Assembly (NCBI RefSeq): GCF_004803915.1
Contig: NZ_CP039396.1
Location: forward strand, 3,534,001 to 3,598,000
From: Duncaniella dubosii
GTDB taxonomy: Bacteria > Bacteroidota > Bacteroidia > Bacteroidales > Muribaculaceae
Length of the DNA: 64,000 bases
Direction: 5' to 3'
Part shown: in pieces, positions 44,618-53,091 of the stretch
Layout: the number at the start of each line of letters is the position of its first letter
How positions within the stretch are numbered: the first letter of the stretch is position 1
The notes under the pieces: model-generated
What the model was told of the DNA's origin: nothing
Database searches by the model: none
Seen by the model: only the letters and a program-made list of their open reading frames with translations
Program-made: the position numbers and the translations under genes

Positions 44618-45664
44618 ATGGCAGAATTCAAAAAACAGCCCCGGTTTCACACCGTCATCGACCCCTCGCTGATCAAGACAATCAAGCAGTATGTGCTGGT
44701 GTCGCGCGACATCGTCATAACCTGCCATGTCAGTCCTGACGGCGACGCGCTCGGCTCATCGTTCGCCTTATGGTATGTATTGAAAGCACTTGGCAAATCA
44801 GTCAATGTGGTGACTGCCGACTGTGCGCCTAAAGCGCTTCTGTTTCTACCCGGCGTGCGCGAGCTTGTCGCCGCGACCCGGCAGAATGAACGTGCGCATG
44901 AGCTTATAGCCAAGGCCGACCTTATTTTCTGCATGGACTTCAACGACCCTGCACGTGTCGACAGGCTCACCGCTCCGCTACTGAGCTCAAAAGCAAGAAA
45001 AATAGTCATTGACCATCATCTCGAACCGCGTATCGAGGCAGATGTGATAATCTCACGCCCCGAGGTATCGTCGACATGCGCGCTCCTATATATAACGCTC
45101 TGGCAGGCACAGTGGGCAAGATACCTCAACCGCAGTTCGGCCGCATGTATCTACACGGGAATGATGACCGATACCGGCAATTTCTCATACAATTCCAATG
45201 ACCCGGATCTCTATCTCATCATCTACGATCTGATGCGCAAAGGTATTGACAAAGACAACATCTATAAACTTGTCATGAATACCTCGTCAGAATCTCGTGT
45301 GAGAATCATGGGCTACGGACAGTATCGCATGCAGCTCCTTTCTGAGCATCGCGCAGCAATCATCACACTGAGCGAAGAGGAACTGAAAGAGTTCGACTAT
45401 AGCAAAGGCGACACCGAAGGTCTGGTCAATATACCGCTTTCAATTCCGGAAATAACCTATTCTATCTTTCTTCGTGAAGATGCCAAAGACTGCGTAAAAG
45501 TGTCCATGAGAAGTAAAGGCGATTTCTCTGTCAGCAGGATTTGCGAAGAAAACTTCGATGGCGGAGGCCACACAAATGCAGCCGGAGGAGAATTTCACGG
45601 ACCGCTCGACAAAGCTTTGGAAAAACTTCTTGAAGTAATACCGTCATACGACATTTACCTCTGA
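44618..45664 (+). CDS. DHH/DHHA1 phosphoesterase, NrnA-like nanoRNase/pAp phosphatase
   Basis: The 348-residue protein has the DHH family motifs: HVSPDGDALGSS (residues 37-48), MDFND near residue 107, IDHHLEP near residue 131, and DTGNFSYNS near residue 189. The DHHA1 domain ends with GGGHTNAAGGEFHG near residue 315. Members degrade 2-5 nt RNA oligomers and/or 3'-phosphoadenosine 5'-phosphate. Length matches NrnA. It is apparently the first gene of a transcript continuing into a DUF4827-like lipoprotein and glmM. Confidence 0.9.
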   Translation: MAEFKKQPRFHTVIDPSLIKTIKQYVLVSRDIVITCHVSPDGDALGSSFALWYVLKALGKSVNVVTADCAPKALLFLPGVRELVAATRQNERAHELIAKADLIFCMDFNDPARVDRLTAPLLSSKARKIVIDHHLEPRIEADVIISRPEVSSTCALLYITLWQAQWARYLNRSSAACIYTGMMTDTGNFSYNSNDPDLYLIIYDLMRKGIDKDNIYKLVMNTSSESRVRIMGYGQYRMQLLSEHRAAIITLSEEELKEFDYSKGDTEGLVNIPLSIPEITYSIFLREDAKDCVKVSMRSKGDFSVSRICEENFDGGGHTNAAGGEFHGPLDKALEKLLEVIPSYDIYL

Positions 45665-45717
45665 CCATCACTACAATCAAGACAAGAATATTTAAAAATC
45701 ACGATAATAATCCATCA

Positions 45718-46290
45718 ATGAAGAAACTTCTTTCTCCAATAATCATGCTTCTCGGGCTCGCACTGGGCTTCACCTCATGCGACGACTCAAAGAGCTACGC
45801 CGAACTCCTTCAGGACGAAAATCAGGCAGTCAATAAATTTCTGGTTCAATATCGCGTTGTCGAGACTATCCCCGCTGACGGAAAATTTGAAATCGGGCCG
45901 GATGCACCCTTCTACAGGCTTGATGAGGAAAACAACGTCTATATGCAGGTGCTTTCAGCCGGCACGGATGAAAAACCTGAAAAGAATGACCGCGTGTATT
46001 TCCGTTTCACACGCTACAACATGTTCTACTATGTGGTCGGTGGCGACAACACCCTTCTTGGCACAGGTAACGCCGACGGCATGAACAATGCTTCGACCTA
46101 TTTCCTGTTCGACAACCTAACGGTATCGGAATCGACGCAATACGGCACCGGCATCCAGCTGCCTATGAAATATCTTGGATATAATGCAGAAGTGAACCTC
46201 GTCATCAAGTCGCAGAACGGCCCTACAGATGAGATTTCATACGTTGTACCCTATCTCTACCACATCCGCTATTTCAAATCAATGATATAA
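45718..46290 (+). CDS. DUF4827-like lipoprotein
   Basis: The 190-residue protein has a lipoprotein signal peptide (LGFTSCDDS, Cys about 21) and a single domain resembling DUF4827, a Bacteroidales family of unknown function with an FKBP-like look (KNDRVYFRFTRYNMF, GTGIQLPMKYLGYNAEVNLVI). The phrase YAELLQDENQAVNKFL after the lipobox is typical of the family. It lies 53 nt after the DHH gene and 12 nt before glmM, an arrangement suggesting an operon, but a functional link is unknown. Confidence 0.75.
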   Translation: MKKLLSPIIMLLGLALGFTSCDDSKSYAELLQDENQAVNKFLVQYRVVETIPADGKFEIGPDAPFYRLDEENNVYMQVLSAGTDEKPEKNDRVYFRFTRYNMFYYVVGGDNTLLGTGNADGMNNASTYFLFDNLTVSESTQYGTGIQLPMKYLGYNAEVNLVIKSQNGPTDEISYVVPYLYHIRYFKSMI

Positions 46291-46302
46291 AATAACCAAG
46301 CC

Positions 46303-47688
46303 ATGTCACTTATCAAGAGTATTTCGGGCATCCGCGGAACAATCGGCGGTGCTCCCGGCGACGGACTCTCGCCTCTCGACATTGTAAAGTTCACGGCAGC
46401 CTACGCCACATTCATAGCTGCTAATACGACACGCGAAAACCGCACTATTGTTGTGGGTCGCGATGCCCGTCTCAGCGGAAAAATGGTCAATGATATCGTT
46501 GTCGGCACACTGACGGCTATGGGCTTCGATGTGATCAACATCGGACCGGCATCGACACCGACTACTGAAATCGCGGTAGTAGCCGAAAAAGCATGCGGAG
46601 GCATCATCCTCACAGCAAGCCACAATCCCAAACAGTGGAATGCGCTCAAACTACTGAATGAAGAGGGTGAATTCCTCAACGACGCACAGGGTAAAGAAGT
46701 GCTCCGCATCGCAGAAGAGGAGGCTTACAAGTTTGCAGAAGTCGACGAACTTGGTCATGAATACACCAACAACACATACAATCTCCGTCACATAGAGCAG
46801 GTGCTCGCACTTGACCTCGTTGACACCGAAGCTATCCGTAAAGCCAATTTCACAGTGGCAGTCGATGCGGTAAACTCCGTTGGCGGGGTTGTCATCCCCC
46901 AGTTGCTGCGTGCACTTGGTGTGAAGGACATCATCGAACTGAATTGTGAGCCTAACGGCAAATTCGCCCATACACCAGAACCAATCCCCCAGAATCTGAC
47001 CCAGATTTCATCGCTCATGGCCGACGGACGCGCTGATGTAGGTTTCGTTGTCGATCCCGACGTTGACCGTCTTGCAATCGTGATGGAAAACGGAGAGATG
47101 TTTGTCGAGGAATACACTCTTGTATCCATCGCCGACTATGTACTCGCCCATACACCCGGATCGACAGTATCGAACCTCAGTTCTTCACGTTCGCTCCGCG
47201 ATGTCACCCGCCGTCACGGCTGCGAATACTCGGCAGCAGCAGTCGGCGAGGTAAATGTGACCACAAAAATGAAGGAAACCGGCGCTATCATCGGTGGCGA
47301 AGGTAACGGCGGTGTCATCTATCCCGCCGCACACTATGGCCGCGACGCACTTGTAGGTGTGGCACTGTTCCTTTCTCTGCTTGCCAAGAGCGGAAAGAAA
47401 GTCAGCGAGCTCAAGAAGACCTATCCGGCTTATGAAATCGCCAAGAACAAGATGGAACTTACACCTGAGATTGATGTAGATGCAATCCTCGCTGCCGTGA
47501 AGGAAAAATTTGCAGGAGAACAGATTACAGACATTGACGGAGTGAAAATTGATTTCGAGGATTCGTGGGTTCACCTTCGCAAATCAAACACAGAGCCGAT
47601 CATCCGCATCTACAGCGAAGCTGCGACAATGGCCGAAGCCGACGCACTCGCACAGCGAATCAAAGATATTATCGCCGAGATGATCTGA
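46303..47688 (+). CDS. glmM: Phosphoglucosamine mutase GlmM-like phosphohexomutase
   Basis: The 461-residue alpha-D-phosphohexomutase has the active-site ILTASHNPKQWNALK with Ser106 as phosphoserine, metal-binding DPDVDRLAI, the sugar-binding GGEGNGG and the phosphate-binding RKSNTEPIIRIY. It interconverts glucosamine-6-P and glucosamine-1-P for UDP-GlcNAc synthesis (peptidoglycan, lipid A). The family also includes PMM/PGM enzymes, so the glmM symbol is a probable assignment. It ends the operon at a terminator (47717-47764). Confidence 0.88.
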   Translation: MSLIKSISGIRGTIGGAPGDGLSPLDIVKFTAAYATFIAANTTRENRTIVVGRDARLSGKMVNDIVVGTLTAMGFDVINIGPASTPTTEIAVVAEKACGGIILTASHNPKQWNALKLLNEEGEFLNDAQGKEVLRIAEEEAYKFAEVDELGHEYTNNTYNLRHIEQVLALDLVDTEAIRKANFTVAVDAVNSVGGVVIPQLLRALGVKDIIELNCEPNGKFAHTPEPIPQNLTQISSLMADGRADVGFVVDPDVDRLAIVMENGEMFVEEYTLVSIADYVLAHTPGSTVSNLSSSRSLRDVTRRHGCEYSAAAVGEVNVTTKMKETGAIIGGEGNGGVIYPAAHYGRDALVGVALFLSLLAKSGKKVSELKKTYPAYEIAKNKMELTPEIDVDAILAAVKEKFAGEQITDIDGVKIDFEDSWVHLRKSNTEPIIRIYSEAATMAEADALAQRIKDIIAEMI

Positions 47689-47716
47689 GCTTCTTGACAT
47701 AATGAGACTAAAAAAG

Positions 47717-47764
47717 GACGTTCACCGCATGACTTCCAGCAAATCATAAGGTGAACGTCTTTTA
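47717..47764 (+). terminator. Rho-independent terminator after glmM
   Basis: GACGTTCACC (47717-47726) pairs with GGTGAACGTC (47750-47759), followed by TTTTA. The loop is 23 nt. It also lies before the end of the convergent lipoprotein gene. Confidence 0.78.
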
Positions 47765-47796
47765 TATTTCTGGCTTATATTACTGTAGAATCCTTA

Positions 47797-48648
47797 TCAG
47801 GACTCCTTGACATCATAGAAATATTCACAATTCTGTTCTTTGACAGTCACGCCTTCCCATGTGCCATATCTTACTGTCGAAACATTCAGGCCAAGTTTTG
47901 CCGAATTGAGCGAACCGGGCGTATTATCTATTTCCATCTTTATCACAGGCGACGACTTATCAGTTTTATTCCATTGAAGCCTTGACACTGTTGCCTCAAG
48001 AGTCGAATTAACCGATGAAGCATGAGCCGAAGCGGTTATAGTCAGATCAAGGGTCGAAGCAGTGCCGGAAGCAGGAGTCCAATAAATCTCCGACTGCGGT
48101 ACGGCAATCGTGAAATGATCGAGCGAACTGACCTGAAATGTCCTATCGAGTTCTTCACCAGTAGAAGAACGGCCCTTGACATTAATATCGAGCGTCACCA
48201 TGCAGTCAAATTCAGGCATTTCAGCAAAGACAATATGCTGTATGTTATCAGCGATTATAATCTGGGCATCGCGACTATCCTTTTGAATCAAGTTTCCATA
48301 GAGAGCGAAGTTTACCCTGCCTTTGGTTATGTAATTGTCAAGCGAGACTTTAAACTCAAGCGTCTCCCCTGAGAAGGGTTTCTGCATGATTCCTTGACCA
48401 TTGGCAATAAGATCGACAGACCTCAGCACAACTCCCTTCGGCGCTGTCATTCTGACATCCGACAGGCGGATTGTCACTTCTCCGGTAGTAGTCATCCACG
48501 AGCCGGCAGCAGGATTCGAGGTCACGTCGGATATGATTTTTACCTTAGATGTATCAATCGGAGAGAGTTCCGGACTGTCATGGTCGTTCTTACAGCCTAT
48601 GGCAAGAATGCCGGCAAGAAAAATGATTGGTAAAAGCTCTTTTTTCAT
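47797..48648 (-). CDS. Hypothetical lipoprotein with Ig-like repeats
   Basis: The 283-residue protein has a lipoprotein signal peptide (LAIGCKND, Cys19) and two or three beta-rich segments typical of Bacteroidales surface lipoproteins (VTIRLSDVRMTAPKG, MVTLDINVKGRSSTG, LGLNVSTVRYGTWEG). I do not recognise a named family. There is no partner gene nearby that hints at a role: it converges with glmM and is separated from proA by a 571-bp gene-free stretch. Confidence 0.7.
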   Translation of the reverse strand: MKKELLPIIFLAGILAIGCKNDHDSPELSPIDTSKVKIISDVTSNPAAGSWMTTTGEVTIRLSDVRMTAPKGVVLRSVDLIANGQGIMQKPFSGETLEFKVSLDNYITKGRVNFALYGNLIQKDSRDAQIIIADNIQHIVFAEMPEFDCMVTLDINVKGRSSTGEELDRTFQVSSLDHFTIAVPQSEIYWTPASGTASTLDLTITASAHASSVNSTLEATVSRLQWNKTDKSSPVIKMEIDNTPGSLNSAKLGLNVSTVRYGTWEGVTVKEQNCEYFYDVKES

Positions 48649-49219
48649 AGCAAAGTATCGATATTTGTCACCAATGACTCGTTGGAGAGAATTTTAAGTT
48701 AGCGTTTATAATATATAGAATGAAACGTGAGTCAACTATGTTACTTTTCTGTTTGAATACCGAAGGCGAATCATTTGAATGCATCTGTAACAATAGCAGC
48801 CCACACTCTATAAGCGCTAAAATCACCTTATGCCTGACCATGATTTTTTTACAACCTCTTAATCAAACCATCATGCGAACATAACGTTTCGCGTCTATTT
48901 CAACCAGACAAAACTCTCATGTCTTGCCACAAATGTAATTAAAATATAGGACTAATCCTAACATTCACAGCAAATCCACAGAATAAGGACAAAAAATAAT
49001 TGAAAAAATATTTATCCTCAATGAACCATCTGTCGACAGCTGCGTTATAATGATATAGAAAAATTACTTTTTCCATTGCAAGAAATGTGATAATGATTGG
49101 TTTATTAACGAACTAAGGCTGTCGGGATGACAGCCTTTTTCGTTGTAAGGGCTACTGCTTTGCGAAGACGCAGCCGCATACCACCTATTATAATATAATA
49201 GCCCTATATTATAAGGGTA
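48649..49219. other. 571-bp gene-free intergenic region
   Basis: No open frame with coding character was seen on either strand. The DNA is AT-rich. A minus-strand TACATTTG at 48930-48937 could be the -7 box of the lipoprotein gene, 280 nt upstream. A rho-independent terminator on the plus strand (49115-49140) has no gene before it. Next to the proA stop an AT-only inverted repeat (49188-49197 with 49205-49214) is present. Confidence 0.6.
49115..49140 (+). terminator. Orphan rho-independent terminator
   Basis: AAGGCTGTC (49115-49123) pairs with GACAGCCTT (49129-49137) around a 5-nt loop and is followed by a T run to 49140. No coding sequence on this strand precedes it, so it may end a small RNA, or serve proA from the other strand. 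Confidence 0.6.
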
Positions 49220-50470
49220 TTACGGACGCGTCTGTCCGTTGCCGTTTATGAAATAACGGTAGGTGGTTATTTCACGAAGCCCCATCGGACCTCGTGGACC
49301 GAGTTTCTGGGTGCTGATACCGATTTCCGCGCCAAGTCCGAACTGAGCACCGTCAGTAAAACTTGTCGGAGCGTTGACATAGACACAGGCCGCATCGACC
49401 GACTGCTGGAAACGGTCGGCAGTTTCGTGATTCTCAGTAATGATACATTCGCTATGTCCCGAGCCATAGTGTGCGATATGCTCAATAGCATCGTCAACAG
49501 ACCCGACTGTACGGATTCCCATTTTATAGTCCATCCACTCTGTCGAGTAAGTCTCCGCATCGGCATCGTGGAGCAATGCAGCAGGATAATGTCCGGCCAA
49601 AGCATTACCGGAGACTTCATCGGCAAATATCTCGACATTTTTTTCAGACAATCGCTCACACAGCAGAGGTAAGTCAGCCAGACGGTCATGATGAATGAGC
49701 AAAGTGTCGAGCGCATTACACACACTCACCCTACGAGTCTTGGCATTTGTGATTATATCACGTCCCAGGTCAATATCGCCGTCTTTGTCAAAATAAGCGC
49801 TCACGACACCAGCCCCGGTCTCTATGACAGGAACCCGGGCATTGTCACGTACAAAATCTATCAGCCGACGGCCACCGCGAGGTATGCAGACATCCACATA
49901 GCCCACCGCACCCAGCATGGCAGCTGTGGCTTCATGAGAGGAAGGCAGAAGACAGACACAATCAGTGTCAACGCCACATTCATCCAGCACCTTATGAATC
50001 AGCGATACTATGGCTTCATTGGAAGCAGACGCATCAGATCCGCCCTTGAGCACACAGGCATTTCCACTGCGGAAACAAAGAGAAAACACATCGAACGTCA
50101 CGTTGGGGCGCGCTTCATAAATCACACCTATCACACCAAAAGGCACTCTGACCCGACGTAGACGTAGACCGTTGGGCAAAGTGCGGTCTTCAATCACCTC
50201 GCCGACGGGCGAAGGCAACTCCGCAACATGACGAATATCTCCGGCGATTGCAGTCAGACGCTTTGGCGACAGCAGCAAGCGATCGTAAAGAGGATTTGAC
50301 CTCTCCATACGGGAAAGGTCTTCAGCGTTTGCCCGGAGAATGACCTCATGAGATGAATCAACGGCATCGGCCAGACGCATGAGGATTTCAGCCCTGCGGG
50401 CATCAGTCAACGACATAAGCGAGCGGGAAGCTCTCTTGACATTCGATAAAAGAAGTTTTATATCAGACAT
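49220..50470 (-). CDS. proA: Glutamate-5-semialdehyde dehydrogenase ProA
   Basis: The 416-residue enzyme reduces gamma-glutamyl phosphate to glutamate-5-semialdehyde with NADPH, the second step of proline synthesis. Landmarks: GVIGVIYEARPNVTFDVFSL near residue 115, the conserved CLLPSS, CIPRGGRRLIDFV, the VCNALDTLLI region bearing the predicted catalytic Cys, and a C-terminal GLGAEIGISTQKLGPRGPMGL. It is the last gene of a proC-proB-proA minus-strand operon, 86 nt after proB. Confidence 0.95.
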   Translation of the reverse strand: MSDIKLLLSNVKRASRSLMSLTDARRAEILMRLADAVDSSHEVILRANAEDLSRMERSNPLYDRLLLSPKRLTAIAGDIRHVAELPSPVGEVIEDRTLPNGLRLRRVRVPFGVIGVIYEARPNVTFDVFSLCFRSGNACVLKGGSDASASNEAIVSLIHKVLDECGVDTDCVCLLPSSHEATAAMLGAVGYVDVCIPRGGRRLIDFVRDNARVPVIETGAGVVSAYFDKDGDIDLGRDIITNAKTRRVSVCNALDTLLIHHDRLADLPLLCERLSEKNVEIFADEVSGNALAGHYPAALLHDADAETYSTEWMDYKMGIRTVGSVDDAIEHIAHYGSGHSECIITENHETADRFQQSVDAACVYVNAPTSFTDGAQFGLGAEIGISTQKLGPRGPMGLREITTYRYFINGNGQTRP

Positions 50471-50556
50471 TTCTATAATTCAAATTAAAGTACACAGACC
50501 AAACCTTCCGATTGGAATAAGCCCGGCGCCCATCATTAACGAACAGTCAATGATAT

Positions 50557-51666
50557 TCACTCGATAAACAAATAATCATAATGGACCACAGGACGGCCTC
50601 CACGCTTTCCGATAAGATCAGCGACAGCAGCACTTGAAAGCGAAGCGCGACCGACCCCTATCACATCACCGCTGTCAGTGATAAGCGTCACAATGTCGCC
50701 TTCTTCCCACTCACCGTCAATAGCTGTCACACCAACCGGGAGCAGGCTGACAGCCCGGTCGCTACGAAGAGCCGATGCGGCGTTGTCGTTAACCCGGACA
50801 ATGCCTTTGGCAAAACTTCCGCTGTGCGCAATCCACCGTTTGATATTGCTCAACGGTTCGGGACGCGGCTCAAACAGAGTGTGGGGAATCGATTCTGGGT
50901 TCATAATCACATCGACCAGCACTCCGGGACGGTCGCCACGGGCTATGCAGACACTCACCCCCTCTTCGGAAAGTTTGCCGGCTATCCCACATTTAGTTCC
51001 CATGCCGCCGCGACCGAATCCGCTTTTGGATGAAACGACATTTGAACTCACATCCTCGCCGGGTCTTACCACAGGAATCAGGCGCGAATCCGGGTCGGCA
51101 GGATTTCCATCATAGATTCCGTCGACATTCGAAAGGATCACGAGAATATCGGCATCCATCATGGCTGCTATAAGCCCTGAGAGCTCGTCGTTGTCAGTAA
51201 ACATCAGTTCTGTCAGACTCGCCGTATCGTTTTCGTTGACAATAGGAATCACGCCATTTTCGAGCATGGTCTGCATACATGCCCGCTGATTGAGATAGGA
51301 TGTGCGCGACGAGAAATTTTCTTTCTGCGTCAGCACCTGCCCCACAACATAGCCATATTCGGCAAAGAGCGAGTTATAAAGATTTATGAGCCGTATCTGG
51401 CCTATGGATGAGAAAAGCTGTCGTTGGGCTACGGCATCAAGCTGCTTCGACGGCTTCAGTACACCGCGTCCGCATGCCACCGCTCCGCTCGACACGAGTA
51501 TCAGTTCATGTCCAAGCGAACGAAGAGCTGCAATCTGGTCGACAAGAGCCGACATGTTGGTGACATTAGGCTTCCCGTCAGGGCGCGTCAGCACATTGCT
51601 GCCGACTTTGACCACAATTCGCAGACAGTCTGAAACAGAGTTTTTTTTTTTTTTTTCGTCATTCAT
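50557..51666 (-). CDS. proB: Glutamate 5-kinase ProB with PUA domain
   Basis: The 369-residue protein has an amino-acid kinase domain (RIVVKVGSNVLTRPDG at about 16-31, SSGAVACGRG, NENDTAS, LSNVDGIYDG, GTKCGIAGKLS) and a C-terminal PUA domain (about 285-369). It phosphorylates glutamate as the first, proline-inhibited step of proline synthesis. It precedes proA and follows the truncated proC after 9 nt. The N-terminal tail before the kinase core is encoded by a run of 16 A (51641-51656 on the plus strand as T), giving Glu-Lys-Lys-Lys-Lys-Asn, which is prone to slippage. Confidence 0.94.
   Translation of the reverse strand: MNDEKKKKNSVSDCLRIVVKVGSNVLTRPDGKPNVTNMSALVDQIAALRSLGHELILVSSGAVACGRGVLKPSKQLDAVAQRQLFSSIGQIRLINLYNSLFAEYGYVVGQVLTQKENFSSRTSYLNQRACMQTMLENGVIPIVNENDTASLTELMFTDNDELSGLIAAMMDADILVILSNVDGIYDGNPADPDSRLIPVVRPGEDVSSNVVSSKSGFGRGGMGTKCGIAGKLSEEGVSVCIARGDRPGVLVDVIMNPESIPHTLFEPRPEPLSNIKRWIAHSGSFAKGIVRVNDNAASALRSDRAVSLLPVGVTAIDGEWEEGDIVTLITDSGDVIGVGRASLSSAAVADLIGKRGGRPVVHYDYLFIE
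51641..51656. repeat. Homopolymer of 16 T (A in proB coding strand)
   Basis: A run of exactly 16 identical bases lies at codons 4-9 of proB. Such long tracts within coding sequence are uncommon and are classic sites of replication or transcriptional slippage. Confidence 0.95.
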
Positions 51667-51675
51667 AACAGATAG

Positions 51676-52416
51676 CTATTTTACAGAGGCTTTAAGTCCA
51701 CGTATTACCGCAGACGAAAATCCGGCATGCTCCATTTCGTTAAGGCCACGTATAGTAATGCCTCCGGGGGTTGTCACTTTGTCAATCTCACGTTCAGGAT
51801 GCGCGCCTTCGACAGAAAGCAAAGCAGCAGCGCCACGAATGGTCTGCACCACCATCCTCTGGGCTGCATCAGCCTTGAATCCTAGTTCAACTCCCCCCTC
51901 GACTGCCGCGCGGACATAGCGCATCGCGTAAGCTATGCCACACGAAGCGAGCGCAGTGGCGGCTGGCAAATGCGGCTCGTCGATAACCATAGTTTCACCA
52001 AGGCAACCGAACGCATCTACCACTTCAGAAGTAAGCTTGTCGTTGGAGTTTACCGGGACAATAAAAGTCATCGACTGCGCTGCGGAAACGGCCGTATTAG
52101 GCATTGCAATCAAAAGACGCGCATCGCAAGATTCTGACCGAGACAGCCATTGTGACATCTGAGCTCCCGTCAGACCAGCAGCTATCACGACGACACTCTG
52201 ACGTTCATAATCAAGAGACTCCTTGATTTCGGTCAGTACTTTTTCGACAATCCACGGTTTGACCGCAACTATTATCAACTCTGCATCCCGACACGCTTCT
52301 ATATTGTCGGAAGTCACACGCGCACCTGATTGCGAAAGAATCTCAAGCGGTGCCGAAGAGGGATTCGAGACTGAAATCCGATATAATACTTCGCCAAGTA
52401 TAACATCACCTCTTAC
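51676..52416 (-). pseudogene. proC: Pyrroline-5-carboxylate reductase ProC, 5' end missing at a breakpoint
   Basis: About 247 residues of ProC are present, from RGDVILGEVLYRISVSNPSS to the C-terminus. Family features include IIVAVKPWIVEKV, VVVIAAGLTGAQ, ARLLIAMPNTAVS and the late TPGGITIRGLNEMEHAGF signature. The enzyme reduces 1-pyrroline-5-carboxylate to proline. The first 20 or so residues with the GAGNMG dinucleotide-binding turn are missing: before about 52416 the frame continues only as the antisense of a susC gene. No ATG is available before that point. Thus either the gene was disrupted by a rearrangement, or two contigs were joined wrongly here. It lies 9 nt before proB. Confidence 0.85.
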
Positions 52417-53079
52417 ATGGGCATGACAAAAGACCAAGTTCGTCCCGGTATGCTTATCTATAAGGATGTCCGCGGTCCTCAGCAGCCCGACGGCACTTAT
52501 GCAGCTCCCGACGGCATCGTCGACCGCGACAATGACCAAGTCCAGCTCTCAAGCCGTTCGAATCCCTACGGCATGACACTCAACCTCAACGCTGAGTATA
52601 AGAACTTCTCAATCACCGCTCAGCTCAGCGGCCAGTGGGGAGGATACACCACAGTTCCTTCTGCCGCTCTCAAGCCCGGCGACTCGATCGAGTATACCAA
52701 CATGCCTTCGTTCTGGAATCCTGACAATATGTTTGTCTACAACGACATCTATGATGCCCAGAACCGTCTGCTCCTTGAATCGAACCGCGACGCTTACTAT
52801 CCGAACCTCGCTTATTCAAGCGTCAACAGCGTTAGCTCGACATTCTGGCGCGTAAGCGCGGCATCGGTCCGTCTGACCCGTCTGACCCTCGCCTACTCTA
52901 TTCCTTCGAAATTCACAAAGATGGTAGGCATCAACTCGGCACGCTTCAACGTCACCGGCCAGAACCTTCTTAACTTCCTCAATCCTTATCCCGAAAACTT
53001 CATGAGCCCGATGGCAGGCAACTACGGCAGCTACCCCAACCTCCGCAGATTCACCGTCGGTGTCAACCTCTCATTCTAA
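52417..53079 (+). pseudogene. SusC/RagA TonB-linked receptor, only C-terminal ~220 residues
   Basis: The open frame begins at the breakpoint with MGMTKDQVRPGMLIYKD and continues as the terminal barrel strands of a SusC protein: DGIVDRDNDQ, SVNSVSSTFWRVSAASVRLTRL, ARFNVTGQNLLNFLNPYPENF, and the final PNLRRFTVGVNLSF. A complete SusC has about 1000 residues with signal peptide, plug and full barrel, so more than three quarters is missing. It is followed after 12 nt by susD, the normal partner. The ATG at 52417 is internal to the original gene. Without the upstream part this pair cannot import oligosaccharides. Confidence 0.88.
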
Positions 53080-53091
53080 TAACCACACAAG

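Noticed and set aside
52417..52539. Extension of the proC frame beyond the breakpoint to a TTG start
   Set aside because: These residues are the antisense of the susC barrel and do not contain the ProC nucleotide-binding turn.
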